A DNA stretch of 64,000 bases from Sideroxydans sp. GTDB lineage: Bacteria; Pseudomonadota; Gammaproteobacteria; Burkholderiales; Gallionellaceae. Shown here in pieces: positions 26,993-35,215 of the stretch. Position numbers and translations under genes: made by a program. Position 1 is the stretch's first letter; the number at the start of each line of letters is the position of its first letter. The stretch is from the NCBI GenBank assembly GCA_016124455.1, contig WGNQ01000002.1:62001-126000 (forward strand), written 5' to 3'. The notes beneath the pieces are model-generated. The model was not told where the DNA came from. It saw only the letters and a program-made list of their open reading frames with translations, and did no database searches.

Positions 26993-27532
26993 CTAACGGA
27001 ACAGCCCGGCCAGCCACAGCCGCAAGCGCAACCCCGCTCCCGTGGTATAGCCCACTTCCACAAAGCGTATCTGTCCGTCCGGGCTGATCACGAAACTCGC
27101 GGGCACCGCGTGCACGCCCCATGCCGCGGAAAGGCGGCCATCGGCGTCGTTCACCACGGGAAAATGCAAACCCTGCTCGGCGAGATGCCTGACGACTTCC
27201 GCATCGCTGCCGCTTTGCATCGCCACGGTGATGGTGTCCGGATGGTCCTGCGCGATAGCCTCGATGGAGCCCTGCTCGGCGCGGCAGATCGGGCACCAGG
27301 TCGCCCAGAAATGCACCAGCACCGGTTGCGCAGGCCGGACCGGCAACGTATATGCGCTGCCGTTGAGCTGCATGCCGGACAACGGCGGCGCCATCCCGCT
27401 CACCATGTCGCGCTGCTGCCAGGCGCGGATGCCGGCAATCAGCACAACGAACAGCAACAGTTCGATAGTGCGCCTGCGCCAGACCTTGCGGCGCGGAGTC
27501 TTTTCAGCGGGCGGGGACAATGGCGCGCTCAA
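26993..27532 (-). CDS. Membrane-anchored thioredoxin-like disulfide oxidoreductase (TlpA/ScsD type)
   Basis: 179 aa: short basic N-terminus, one membrane helix (IELLLFVVLIAGIRA), then a periplasmic thioredoxin fold with the active site HFWATWCPICRAEQ and the cis-Pro loop VHAVPASFVISPDG. The WCPIC sequence is the ScsD/TlpA version. Likely reduces or oxidises periplasmic disulfides, for example in cytochrome c maturation or copper-stress repair. It overlaps the KTSC gene by 4 bases. Confidence 0.85.
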   Translation of the reverse strand: MSAPLSPPAEKTPRRKVWRRRTIELLLFVVLIAGIRAWQQRDMVSGMAPPLSGMQLNGSAYTLPVRPAQPVLVHFWATWCPICRAEQGSIEAIAQDHPDTITVAMQSGSDAEVVRHLAEQGLHFPVVNDADGRLSAAWGVHAVPASFVISPDGQIRFVEVGYTTGAGLRLRLWLAGLFR

Positions 27533-27804
27533 GATTTGCCGAACAGCTCGTCGAGCGGGTTCCTGCCTGCGGGTGCACCGGCCGTATCCGGGGCGATACG
27601 CTGCGCGGTGTACTCTTCCTCGATGTTGTCGCGGTAGTAGCTCCAGGCCGAGCCCGAGGTGCTGAACCGGCGCCAGGCTTCGTCGCCCACGCCGCCGTAC
27701 TGCAGCACACTGCCGTCATCGAGCCGGACCTGCAGCATCCGGGCGCGCGCATCGTAGCCGACCGCGCGCAGCCTGCCCGAATTGATCTTCTTCATTTCCA
27801 TCAT
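27529..27804 (-). CDS. KTSC-domain protein
   Basis: 91 aa. Residues 7-60 form a KTSC domain: SGRLRAVGYDARARMLQVRL, then VLQYGGVGDEAWRRFSTSGSAWSYYRDNI. The family is small, widespread and of unknown function, sometimes fused to nucleases or lysyl-tRNA synthetase. GGAGG precedes the ATG. Its stop overlaps the start of the thioredoxin-like gene by 4 bases, implying translational coupling. Confidence 0.8.
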   Translation of the reverse strand: MMEMKKINSGRLRAVGYDARARMLQVRLDDGSVLQYGGVGDEAWRRFSTSGSAWSYYRDNIEEEYTAQRIAPDTAGAPAGRNPLDELFGKS

Positions 27805-27842
27805 CGCCTCCCGTCACCATGCCTTGCATGCTACCACCCCGC

Positions 27843-28598
27843 CTAGATGCGCAGCCTGCCGTCCTGACCGGCAAGCTCTTCGCCGAGCCTGACTATCGTC
27901 GGCTGCAGCGCCAGGCCGGTGCGCGTCTCCAGTGCCTGCGCCCTGCGCTGCAACGCGTCGAGCGCAACCTCGACAACCTCGCCGTTCGCGGCAAAGGCAA
28001 TGGTATTGCCGCTCTTGCAGCGCGGGAACATCACGGCGCGCTGCGCAAAGGCCGTTTCGATATGCGCGAAACCGCCCTTCACGCCGTGGCACAGCCCGAT
28101 GAGGTTCACCGCCAGCACACCTTGGTCGCCCAGCCGTGCGCAGCACGCCTGATAGAACGGCAGCGTGTTGAGGTCGCCGGGATGCGCATGCTCGTTGAAG
28201 CCGTCGACCAGGATCAGGTCGAACGTCCGTTGCGTGCGCTGCATGTAATCGGCCCCGTCGCCGACCACGATCTCGATCCGCGCCGTATCGTCCGGCAGGT
28301 CGAACTGCCCGCGCGCCACCTCCACCACGCGCGGCGAAATTTCCACCGCCGTCAGCCGTGCCTGCGGGCAGTGACGGTGCAGGAACTTGAGCAGCGACCC
28401 CGCGCCGAGGCCGACCAGCAGGATCGAGCGCGGCCAGTCGTCGGCATCGCGCAGGAGCAGCGCGGCCATCATCACCCGCGTGTATTCCAGCACCAGCTCG
28501 GCGGGATGGCCGACGCGCATCGCGCCCTGCGTGCATTGCGACTCGAAATGCAGCGTCCGCAGGCCGTCCTTGTTGCGTACTTCAATGGAAAAATTCAT
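27843..28598 (-). CDS. Spermidine synthase-like (polyamine aminopropyltransferase fold) protein
   Basis: 251 aa. The Rossmann methyltransferase-like fold of SpeE is visible: SILLVGLGAGSLLKFLHRHCP (nucleotide motif), LTAVEISPRVVEVAR, VGDGADYM and FDLILVDGFNEHAHPGDLNTLPFY. Real spermidine synthases have a catalytic Asp in a D(S/T)(T/S)DP motif at that last position; here it is DGFNEH, so it may not be a polyamine enzyme. First of a minus-strand run continuing into the KTSC, thioredoxin-like and MarC genes. Confidence 0.78.
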   Translation of the reverse strand: MNFSIEVRNKDGLRTLHFESQCTQGAMRVGHPAELVLEYTRVMMAALLLRDADDWPRSILLVGLGAGSLLKFLHRHCPQARLTAVEISPRVVEVARGQFDLPDDTARIEIVVGDGADYMQRTQRTFDLILVDGFNEHAHPGDLNTLPFYQACCARLGDQGVLAVNLIGLCHGVKGGFAHIETAFAQRAVMFPRCKSGNTIAFAANGEVVEVALDALQRRAQALETRTGLALQPTIVRLGEELAGQDGRLRI

Positions 28599-28715
28599 GT
28601 GTATCCGTCCAGTCGGCTTCCGGCATTTGTCCTCGCACCATTCTCCGAATAGAATTCGTCACCATGAAGCAAGGCGCAAGCCCGCGGCCTGCAACCCAAT
28701 GTCCCAGTTTAGCAA

Positions 28716-29150
28716 ATGATGAACCCGAAACTGATCAAAACCCTGATGCTGCTGATCGCGCTGGCCGGCCTCGCCGGCTGCGAGGAAAAAATCGACTACA
28801 AGAAGGAAGAAGGCCTGAACTTCGACGTTGGCCAGGATCTGCAAAGCGCACTCCAGCAGAAGCGCATGCCCCAGCTGGCCATCAAGCTCGGCTGCAACAA
28901 CTGCCACGCGCTCGACCACAAGCTCGTCGGCCCGGCCTGGCAGGACGTCGGCAAGCGCTACCAGGATGCCACCGACTACGAATACGACGACAAGCACTAC
29001 CCCGTGGCCGAGGGGCTGGTGCAAAAGATTTCCCACGGCGGCAGCGGCAACTGGGGCGTGGAAGCCATGCCCGCCCTGGACCCCAGCGGCGCCGAGCACG
29101 AGAAACTCGAAAAGCTCGTGGGCTTCATCCTGAAGCTCGGCAAGCAGTAA
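28716..29150 (+). CDS. Class I c-type cytochrome, lipoprotein
   Basis: 144 aa. An N-terminal lipoprotein signal (LMLLIALAGLAGCEEK) predicts anchoring in a membrane facing the periplasm. One haem site CNNCH (about residues 66-70) and a likely distal Met in VEAMPALDP define a small monohaem cytochrome c of the c551/c552 type, with the typical HALDHKLVGPAWQDVGKRY after the haem. Probably an electron shuttle. An ATG one codon later is equally possible. A rearranged partial copy of this gene lies at 35013-35194. A weak hairpin (GCCCGG/CCGGGC, 29164-29182) follows. Confidence 0.88.
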   Translation: MMNPKLIKTLMLLIALAGLAGCEEKIDYKKEEGLNFDVGQDLQSALQQKRMPQLAIKLGCNNCHALDHKLVGPAWQDVGKRYQDATDYEYDDKHYPVAEGLVQKISHGGSGNWGVEAMPALDPSGAEHEKLEKLVGFILKLGKQ

Positions 29151-29243
29151 CTTGCAGGAAACAGCCCGGATTGGTGCCGGGCCTGTACGGCCGGATTAAC
29201 CGGAGGCAGCCCCTGCCGATTCAGAAGGTAGCCGGAATGCCAC

Positions 29244-29729
29244 TCAATAGCGCCCCTGCGTCTTGGTGATGTAATTGGACAGCTGCTCGGTTTCCTGATT
29301 CATCCGCGCCAGGTTGGCATGCGTCACGCGGAACAGCGCGCGCATCACTTTGTAAGCCAGCCGCGGACTCGCGTCGAGCAATGATTCGAAATCTTCCGGG
29401 GTCAGTGTATAAACCGTGGACTCGCCCACCGCGCGCAGCGTCGCCTTGCGCGGCGATTGCTCAACGAACGCACGGGTACCGGCACACTCCCCCTCCTTCA
29501 TCGTGTAAACCGTTTGTTCTACACCATTCGAATCTTTACTGATGACATTGAGCTTGCCTGCGGTAAGGACGAACAGGGTCTGGTCGGCCTCGCCTTCCTT
29601 CACGACGAATTCGCCATCCTTCAAATGACGCACCCCCATTCTCGCTGCCAGCAGCTTGGCCATGTCTTCCGTAAGTTCGCTTCCCACAGTTGAATTGCGA
29701 ACCAGTTTGTATTCTGCGATTTCGCTCAT
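29244..29729 (-). CDS. Cyclic-nucleotide-binding-domain protein without output domain
   Basis: 161 aa, essentially a single CRP-type cNMP-binding beta-barrel (FVVKEGEADQTLFVLTAGKLNVISK; GECAGTRAFVEQSPRKATLRAV; YTLTPEDFESLL) plus a C-terminal helix. There is no helix-turn-helix, so it is not a CRP regulator by itself. The phosphate cassette region GTRAFVEQSPRKAT resembles cNMP sites but ligand is uncertain. The ATG used has GGAG upstream; 33 extra upstream codons run through the promoter region and are excluded. Confidence 0.8.
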   Translation of the reverse strand: MSEIAEYKLVRNSTVGSELTEDMAKLLAARMGVRHLKDGEFVVKEGEADQTLFVLTAGKLNVISKDSNGVEQTVYTMKEGECAGTRAFVEQSPRKATLRAVGESTVYTLTPEDFESLLDASPRLAYKVMRALFRVTHANLARMNQETEQLSNYITKTQGRY

Positions 29730-29804
29730 TACTTTGCTCCCCCTGTTCATGGTTGTCGATAAAAGGATGCTGCGCACGTTAAATAGCGGCCCGCGATAAC
29801 ACAA

Positions 29805-29820
29805 TCCCCCATTAGGGGGA
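29805..29820. repeat. Short perfect inverted repeat in a divergent promoter region
   Basis: TCCCCC-ATTA-GGGGGA between the cNMP-binding gene and the gene at 29941. Could be an operator shared by both; no regulator can be named. Confidence 0.3.
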
Positions 29821-29850
29821 GCAAGCAAGCCCCCCCATGGTCGGCCACGA

Positions 29851-29880
29851 TTGTTCCGGCCTGACTCAAGCTGCTATCAT
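29851..29880 (+). promoter_or_regulatory. Candidate promoter for the gene at 29941
   Basis: TTGTTC (29851-29856), 18 bases, TATCAT (29875-29880), 60 bases before the start codon. Fair match to a sigma-70 promoter. Confidence 0.4.
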
Positions 29881-29940
29881 CCAGTGCCGCAGGACTGCGC
29901 AATTTTACTGCCTTCGTCGGCACTCAACTCAAGCACACAC

Positions 29941-30645
29941 ATGGCCGAACAAATAATCAACGTAGGCTCACTGGTCAAGGACGCAAGCGACGGCCTGAAC
30001 GCCGAGGAAAAGCTCGGGCTGAAAATCCGGCTGTCGGAAAAAATACAGCAACTCACCGCGCTGGAGGAATCCGCCCCGTTGCCGCGCGCCCGGCTGCAAC
30101 TGGATATCGCCGAAATCCTGAATGCGCTGGAGCGCAGGAAAGAGGCATGGGATATCGCACGCGAGGCATTTTCCTTATCCATGCAGCAGGAATCCTGGCA
30201 GGATGCCGTCGAGGCATGCAACGTGCTGTACCAGGCCGAACAGCCGGATTCCGTCGCGGTGCTGGGCATGGGCATCTGGCTGGCCGTCACCTTCCCGGTC
30301 GATCCGGAGCTGACTGTGGCCATGCTGGTTCACGCGATCGACGACATGCCGAACAACTCGGACGGCGCCGCCGTGGCGGCGATCACCGGGCGCTACGTGG
30401 TCGACCTGCGTGCGGAGGACGACCAGCATGAAAGTCTGGGCTTCCTTGTCGACAGCCTCATTGCCATGGTGGCCCAGCGCCACAGCAATGTGCAAAGCCA
30501 GGATGCGATGGACAAGTGGCTGGACCGGCTGGCACTGCGCGATCCGCAGGTGTTCCTGCCGCGCCTGGCACAGGTGGTGGATGCCATCGTCGGCGACAAG
30601 TGGTGGTTCGACCGGGATGTATTGCGCGGCAGGTTGCCGGAATAG
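29941..30645 (+). CDS. Helical hypothetical protein (TPR-like)
   Basis: 234 aa, almost wholly alpha-helical and acidic, with helix pairs such as RARLQLDIAEILNALERRKEAWDIA and QESWQDAVEACNVLY that resemble tetratricopeptide-type repeats. No catalytic motif, signal peptide or membrane helix. The start MAEQIINVG was preferred over an ATG 30 codons upstream, which lies before the predicted promoter -10 region. Function unknown; perhaps a cytoplasmic adaptor. Confidence 0.65.
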   Translation: MAEQIINVGSLVKDASDGLNAEEKLGLKIRLSEKIQQLTALEESAPLPRARLQLDIAEILNALERRKEAWDIAREAFSLSMQQESWQDAVEACNVLYQAEQPDSVAVLGMGIWLAVTFPVDPELTVAMLVHAIDDMPNNSDGAAVAAITGRYVVDLRAEDDQHESLGFLVDSLIAMVAQRHSNVQSQDAMDKWLDRLALRDPQVFLPRLAQVVDAIVGDKWWFDRDVLRGRLPE

Positions 30646-30693
30646 TATTTGCCCAAACCTGAGCCAGCATATTCCTTCAGGCTGCTCTCGCGC

Positions 30694-31353
30694 TCACTGT
30701 CCTGCAGTCACGCCTGGCGCTGTCGGCGCCACGGCCCCAAATTTATAAACAGGCAAATCATCACGCGGAATGTCGAGCGTCTCCAGCACCTTGAGTGCCG
30801 CCCAGGCATCGTTGGCCGCGTAGAGCAATTGCTGCGGTGTGAGCTGCTGTTGCGACCAGTTGGATGTAGTGACCTTGCGCGACTTGGAAAACCGCTGCCC
30901 GAACACCAGGCCCACCGCCACCCGCACGCCGATGTGCTTCTGGTAGCCGTTCATGCTGAACACCGTATTCATGTCCACCAAACCAGCCGGATAGACCCCC
31001 AGCTTCGCGTGGATATGCTTGCCGTCCGACTTCAGGTCGAAGCCGACCTTGATCAGTTGTTCCGCTTGCAGCAACTCGGCCAGGAACGGATGCCCCGCCG
31101 CCAGATGGATCTGGAACAGGTAGGCCTTGTCGTGCAGCGCAAACTGCAGCAGGTGCGGCCCGTCGCTTACCTCGCCCACCGCAAAGGTCGGCTTCGATTC
31201 GGTATCGAATCCAACAATCCCCGCCGCCTTGATCTCGGCCGTGGCGGCCGCAAACGCCTCACGGCTTTGCGGCACGTGGATACGTTCCAGCGGGAGACCG
31301 ACAAACGGCTCCATCAATGCGATCTCGGCCTTATTCGGGGTAACTTTTTTCAC
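30694..31353 (-). CDS. RNase D-like 3'-5' exonuclease (DEDDy)
   Basis: 219 aa single-domain exonuclease. The four DEDDy motifs are present: Exo I VGFDTES (Asp and Glu), Exo II IKVGFDLKSD, and Exo III YAANDAWAALKV (Tyr and Asp). It lacks the HRDC domains of full RNase D, as in the short 3'-5' exonuclease/RNase-D-like proteins acting on RNA or DNA ends. The stop lies 24 bases upstream on the same strand from the next gene's end, so it probably shares a transcript with the hypothetical gene at 31378. Confidence 0.85.
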   Translation of the reverse strand: MKKVTPNKAEIALMEPFVGLPLERIHVPQSREAFAAATAEIKAAGIVGFDTESKPTFAVGEVSDGPHLLQFALHDKAYLFQIHLAAGHPFLAELLQAEQLIKVGFDLKSDGKHIHAKLGVYPAGLVDMNTVFSMNGYQKHIGVRVAVGLVFGQRFSKSRKVTTSNWSQQQLTPQQLLYAANDAWAALKVLETLDIPRDDLPVYKFGAVAPTAPGVTAGQ

Positions 31354-31377
31354 TGCAGGAGGTTGTCGGCTCAGCCT

Positions 31378-31920
31378 TTAGTGCAGCTCAAGCTCATCCC
31401 CCAGCGAGGTGCTGGCGATTTCGAATTCGCCCATGATCTGTTGCCAGTCGCTGCCCAGATGGGTGCCGATATAGTCGATGAACGAAGCATCCGGGTCGTT
31501 CATCAGGATGGCGACCGCATACCCATCATCGTTGTTCCTGAGCTTCATCATCACGTCGTATTTGGTGCCGCTGGCCAGCGGGTCCTCGACCACCACCGGC
31601 GCCGGGTCGAAGAACACCCTGGGGATATCGTTGCGCAGGCTCGGTGTCAGGTCGGTCTTGAAGGCCGACTTGGCCTCATCCAGGTTGCGGAATTCGGCGA
31701 AATGCCCGTAGGGATGAATTTCGAAATACCGCTGTACCGGCGGCGCCTTGTCCTGCTCCAGCGCGGCTTCGAAAGCCTCGTCGATTTCCGCGCGGCTCCC
31801 CGCCCTGAGATGTATCTGGATGATGAGTGCTTCGGTGATGCCGCTAAATCCCTGTGCCTGAAAATGCCGTACGATGCGTTCGGCTGCGGCATTCGCAGCC
31901 CGGGTAGAAGAGTTGTTCAT
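31378..31920 (-). CDS. Hypothetical protein
   Basis: 180 aa, no family recognised. Two segments look structured: a beta-rich part with QRYFEIHPYGHFAEFRNLDEAKSAF and PRVFFDPAPVVVEDPL, and a C-terminal part YAVAILMNDPDASFIDYIGTHLG. No signal peptide or membrane helix. It reads into the exonuclease gene 24 bases on. Confidence 0.6.
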   Translation of the reverse strand: MNNSSTRAANAAAERIVRHFQAQGFSGITEALIIQIHLRAGSRAEIDEAFEAALEQDKAPPVQRYFEIHPYGHFAEFRNLDEAKSAFKTDLTPSLRNDIPRVFFDPAPVVVEDPLASGTKYDVMMKLRNNDDGYAVAILMNDPDASFIDYIGTHLGSDWQQIMGEFEIASTSLGDELELH

Positions 31921-32201
31921 TGCAAAAGTCCGTGTTCTGGAAGACGCAGTTTACATAAACCCGCAATGAAGCGCCAAGGCTAGGCGCATCTTCATGGCGA
32001 TAGCCGTCCGCCAGTCCATAACCGGCCGTTTGATGCAATTGACCGGGACAAAACAGGCAAGGATAATCCAGCCTCAAATCTGGAACTGCAGACCTTTCAA
32101 ACCAAACCGGCACAGGCGGCAACATCGTACTCGACACCATCCAGACCTATGCTGCCCAGCCATTAGCGCAGCTCGCCATCTTCATCGCAGCCAATGCGGT
32201 C

Positions 32202-33107
32202 ATGATCTGGCGGCTCCATGTCATGGAGGGCAAGGGCTTTGAGGGAACCGTGCTCGGCACGCTCATCATGCCTTACTGCTCAGGCTTCGCAAATCTGGTG
32301 TTCGCCTATGTCATGAGCCAGTCTGCCGGCAATGGCGGCGCGGTCATTGAAAACTGCCTGGTCAACAACGCCACCAACCTGACCTTCATCCTCGGCATGG
32401 CCGCGCTGTTCGGCACGGCAGCCGTCCTGCCCAAGACCAAAGCCCGGCAGAAAAAGCATGCGGAATATTCCCGCATCAACCGGCTCAACCTGCTGTTTAC
32501 CCTGATCGCCCTGTTCCTGTTCACCGGCACACTGTGGGCCCTGGCCAAGGACGGGGAGCTGAACCTCTACGACGGCCTGATCCTGATTGGCCTGTTCCTG
32601 TTCTGGCAGATATTGCACGTATTCGAAGTGCTGAAGGACAACATCAGGAATGAAAAATCATTTCACTGGTCGATCGTAATCGACCTCGCGTTGATCGCGG
32701 TAAGCGCCTATGGCATTTATTTTTCCGTCGACCATCTGGTGGACTGGGTATCCACCACCAACAACCCGGTCTTCAGTTTCGCCAAGATCGGCTGGATCAG
32801 TGGCATCCTCATGATTGTGCCCAACGCCTTCCTGGCGATCTACTACGCCTACATCGGCCGCCAGGATATCGTGCTGACCTCGCAGATCGGCGACGGCCAC
32901 ATCTGCATCCCGATGTGTATCGGCCTGTTTTCCGTGTTCAACACGGCCCGGATTCCAGAATCCTTCCAGACCGGCATCTACATCATCCTCGGGGCCGGTC
33001 TGCTTCTGTTCCTGTCGATTGCCGCGCTGGGGCGCATTCCGCGCTTTATCGGCGGCGGCCTCATCGGCGCTTACGCATTTTTCCTGTACAACGGCCTCAT
33101 ACAATGA
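32202..33107 (+). CDS. Exchanger-like multi-pass membrane protein, possibly 5'-truncated
   Basis: 301 aa, about eight to nine membrane helices in two related halves. The first (EGTVLGTLIMPYCSGFANLVFAYVM, split by a cytoplasmic loop rich in Lys) and second (QIGDGHICIPMCIGLFSVFNT) resemble alpha-repeats of the Ca2+/cation antiporter superfamily. The frame is open back to 32067 with membrane-like sequence (LAQLAIFIAANAV just before the ATG) but has no ATG, GTG or TTG there, so either translation starts at 32202, or at an unusual codon, or the true start was lost by mutation. Transported ion unknown. Confidence 0.65.
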   Translation: MIWRLHVMEGKGFEGTVLGTLIMPYCSGFANLVFAYVMSQSAGNGGAVIENCLVNNATNLTFILGMAALFGTAAVLPKTKARQKKHAEYSRINRLNLLFTLIALFLFTGTLWALAKDGELNLYDGLILIGLFLFWQILHVFEVLKDNIRNEKSFHWSIVIDLALIAVSAYGIYFSVDHLVDWVSTTNNPVFSFAKIGWISGILMIVPNAFLAIYYAYIGRQDIVLTSQIGDGHICIPMCIGLFSVFNTARIPESFQTGIYIILGAGLLLFLSIAALGRIPRFIGGGLIGAYAFFLYNGLIQ

Positions 33108-33141
33108 TTTCGGGATGCAGCAAGCGCTGAGACCCGCCAAA

Positions 33142-34056
33142 TCAATCAGTCGCCAGCCTTGGTCGCATGATTGCCTCAAACCAGTTCATGAAGACCTGAA
33201 CACGCCGCGGCAAGTGGCGTCGGTTGGCATAAATCAGCGAGACCGGCATCGGCGCAGCACGAAATTGCGGCATCACTTCGACAAGTTGTCCGCTGTCCAA
33301 TGCCGCACGCACACTGATTTCGGGCACTTGAATAATGCCAATCCCGGCCAGGCAAGCGCCCAGATAAGCATCCGAGTTGTTCACGGTGAGCGCGCCCGGC
33401 ATTGCAACGTGTTGGACACTCGCTGGATCAGCCGGATCGACATACTCGAAGCCAGTATCGCGTGTCCCCAGCGTCGATACGTAATGGATCAGCCGATGGC
33501 CTGACAGTTCGTCAAGCTGCTGCGGCTGGCCGAATCGGGAGACATAGGCAGGACTGGCACAACTAACCATGCGGTAATGACCGAGCGGCCGTGCAATATA
33601 GCGGGAGTCACCCAGCGCCCCGACACGCAATACGCAATCGAAGCCCTCCCGAACCAGATCCACCAGACGATCAGTGCTCGACAACTCAATCTCCAAGGCC
33701 GGATGAAGCTGAAGAAACGCCGGAAGATTCGGCAACACCACATCCCTGGCAACCCCACTCGGCATATCCACCCGCAGGCGTCCTTTCAGCTCCGCCTGGC
33801 TGTCGCGAAACAGGTTTTCCAGTTCTTCCATATCGGCAAGCAGGTCCTTGCAGCGTTCATAGAAAACTTGCCCATCCTGCGTCATCTGCACCTTGCGCGT
33901 CGTTCGATGCAGAAGACGCGTGCCCAGCTCGGCTTCAAGCTGCTGCACCGCCGTCGAAACGCTTGCCTTGGGCAAACCCAAGACCTCTGCAGTCCGGGTG
34001 AAGCTCGCAAGCTCGGCAACGCTTGCATAAATTCGCATATTTTCAATGGAGTTCAT
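33142..34056 (-). CDS. LysR-family transcriptional regulator
   Basis: 304 aa. N-terminal winged helix-turn-helix (RIYASVAELASFTRTAEVLG, then PKASVSTAVQQLEAELGTRLLHRTTRKV) and a C-terminal effector-binding domain (RLRVDMPSGVARDVVLPNL). It belongs to the AaeR/DmlR-like group by overall look. Divergently transcribed from the SDR gene at 34197, with 140 bases between the starts, so it most likely controls that gene; the inducer is unknown. Confidence 0.92.
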   Translation of the reverse strand: MNSIENMRIYASVAELASFTRTAEVLGLPKASVSTAVQQLEAELGTRLLHRTTRKVQMTQDGQVFYERCKDLLADMEELENLFRDSQAELKGRLRVDMPSGVARDVVLPNLPAFLQLHPALEIELSSTDRLVDLVREGFDCVLRVGALGDSRYIARPLGHYRMVSCASPAYVSRFGQPQQLDELSGHRLIHYVSTLGTRDTGFEYVDPADPASVQHVAMPGALTVNNSDAYLGACLAGIGIIQVPEISVRAALDSGQLVEVMPQFRAAPMPVSLIYANRRHLPRRVQVFMNWFEAIMRPRLATD

Positions 34057-34086
34057 TTTCGCCCAACTGTTCGTTTATTCAGAACA

Positions 34087-34103
34087 GTGTAATCATGAAT
34101 CAC
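34087..34103. promoter_or_regulatory. Possible LysR-type operator
   Basis: GTG-N11-CAC dyad inside the divergent LysR/SDR promoter region. LysR regulators commonly bind interrupted dyads with an N11 core in this position. Arms are only three bases, so support is weak. Confidence 0.25.
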
Positions 34104-34196
34104 AGCTTTATCCATTAATTCATGGCCAATATACTTGCCTCGACATCGCAGCCCTGCAACTGCGCTGCATCGGTTAACCAATTCAAGGAGGTGAAC

Positions 34197-34973
34197 ATGA
34201 CTACAAGCAAACAAGCCCAATCCAAGGTCGCACTCGTAACCGGGGGCAGCCGTGGTCTCGGCCGCAACACCGCACTGCACCTGGCGCGTAAAGGTGTCGA
34301 CGTTATCCTGACCTATCACAGTGCTCGCGCCGAAGCCGACTCTGCCGTGGCCGAAATCGCCAAGATCGGCGGCAAGGCTGTCGCGCTCCAGCTCGACGTA
34401 GGCAACAGCAAGTCGTTCGCGGAATTTGCCGAGCAGATTCGCGCCGCACTGCACACGCATTGGCAGCGCGACAGTTTCGATTTCCTGGTCAATAACGCCG
34501 GCATCGGCATACACGCGAGCTTCGCCGAAACCAGCGAAGCGCAATTCGACGAACTGCTGAATATTCACTTCAAGGGCACCTTCTTCCTCACGCAGGCACT
34601 GCTGCCGTTGATTGCCGACGGCGGGCGCATCATCAATCTTTCCAGCGGACTTGCCCGCTTTGCGCTGCCGGGTTATTCCGCCTATGGCGCGATGAAAGGC
34701 GCGATCGAGGTGTTGAGCCGCTATCTCGCCAAGGAACTCGGTGGTCGCGGTATCGCAGTAAATACCGTGGCGCCGGGTGCGATCGAAACCGACTTTGGCG
34801 GCGGCCAGGTGCGTGACAATGCACAGGTCAATGCATTCGTTGCCGGACAAACTGCGTTGGGGCGCGTCGGTGTTCCGGATGATATCGGTGGGGTTATCGC
34901 TTCTCTGCTGTCGGAAGATAATCGCTGGATCAACGGCCAACGTATCGAAGCCTCAGGCGGCATGTTTTTGTAA
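34197..34973 (+). CDS. Short-chain dehydrogenase/reductase
   Basis: 258 aa classical SDR. NAD(P) motif TGGSRGLGRN (TGxxxGxG) near the N-terminus, NNAG at VNNAGIGIHASF, catalytic Ser in INLSSGLARF, Tyr-x-x-x-Lys as YSAYGAMKG, and the C-terminal IEASGGMFL. Arg-16-like residues after the first strand suggest NADPH. The ATG follows a near-perfect AAGGAGGTGA site; 25 codons upstream are promoter region. Likely controlled by the divergent LysR protein. Substrate unknown. Confidence 0.9.
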   Translation: MTTSKQAQSKVALVTGGSRGLGRNTALHLARKGVDVILTYHSARAEADSAVAEIAKIGGKAVALQLDVGNSKSFAEFAEQIRAALHTHWQRDSFDFLVNNAGIGIHASFAETSEAQFDELLNIHFKGTFFLTQALLPLIADGGRIINLSSGLARFALPGYSAYGAMKGAIEVLSRYLAKELGGRGIAVNTVAPGAIETDFGGGQVRDNAQVNAFVAGQTALGRVGVPDDIGGVIASLLSEDNRWINGQRIEASGGMFL

Positions 34974-34979
34974 CCGAAT

Positions 34980-35006
34980 AATTAAAGGGGCCGGCCCCCT
35001 TTAATT
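34980..35006 (+). terminator. Hairpin terminator of the SDR gene
   Basis: Perfect 11-bp inverted repeat AATTAAAGGGG / CCCCTTTAATT with a 5-nt loop, six bases after the SDR stop codon. The A/T ends make it usable in either direction. It marks the left edge of the rearranged segment that follows. Confidence 0.65.
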
Positions 35007-35012
35007 CGGCAA

Positions 35013-35194
35013 TTGTCCTCGCACCATTCTCCGAATAAAATTCGTCAGCATGAAGCAAGGCGGCTGCCAAAATCTCTCACGGCGGCAGCGGCAACTAGGG
35101 CGTGGAAGCCATGCCCGCCCTGGATCCCAACGGCACCGAACACGCGAAACTCGAAAAGCTCGTGGGCTTTATACTTGAGTTGGGCAAGCAGTAA
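35013..35194 (+). pseudogene. Rearranged remnant of the cytochrome c gene at 28716-29150
   Basis: Bases 35013-35062 match 28627-28676 (the region upstream of the cytochrome gene) at all but two positions. The copy then jumps straight to the 3' end of the gene: about 35070-35194 match about 29026-29150, including the GGSGN segment, EAMPALDP and the final GKQ stop. The signal peptide and haem-binding CNNCH are deleted, and a Trp codon has become TAG (GGCAACTAG). So it is a dead, internally deleted duplicate. Confidence 0.85.
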
Positions 35195-35215
35195 CCCTCA
35201 GAAATCGGGCTTGGA

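Noticed and set aside
26904-27296. N-terminal extension of the MarC frame by 131 codons
   Set aside because: The extension is Gly/Arg-rich, antisense-like and overlaps the thioredoxin-like gene; MLDFTEYTK is the family start.
29164-29182. Terminator after the cytochrome c gene
   Set aside because: Only a 6-bp GCCCGG/CCGGGC stem with a 7-nt loop and no T run; mentioned with the gene but not listed as a terminator.
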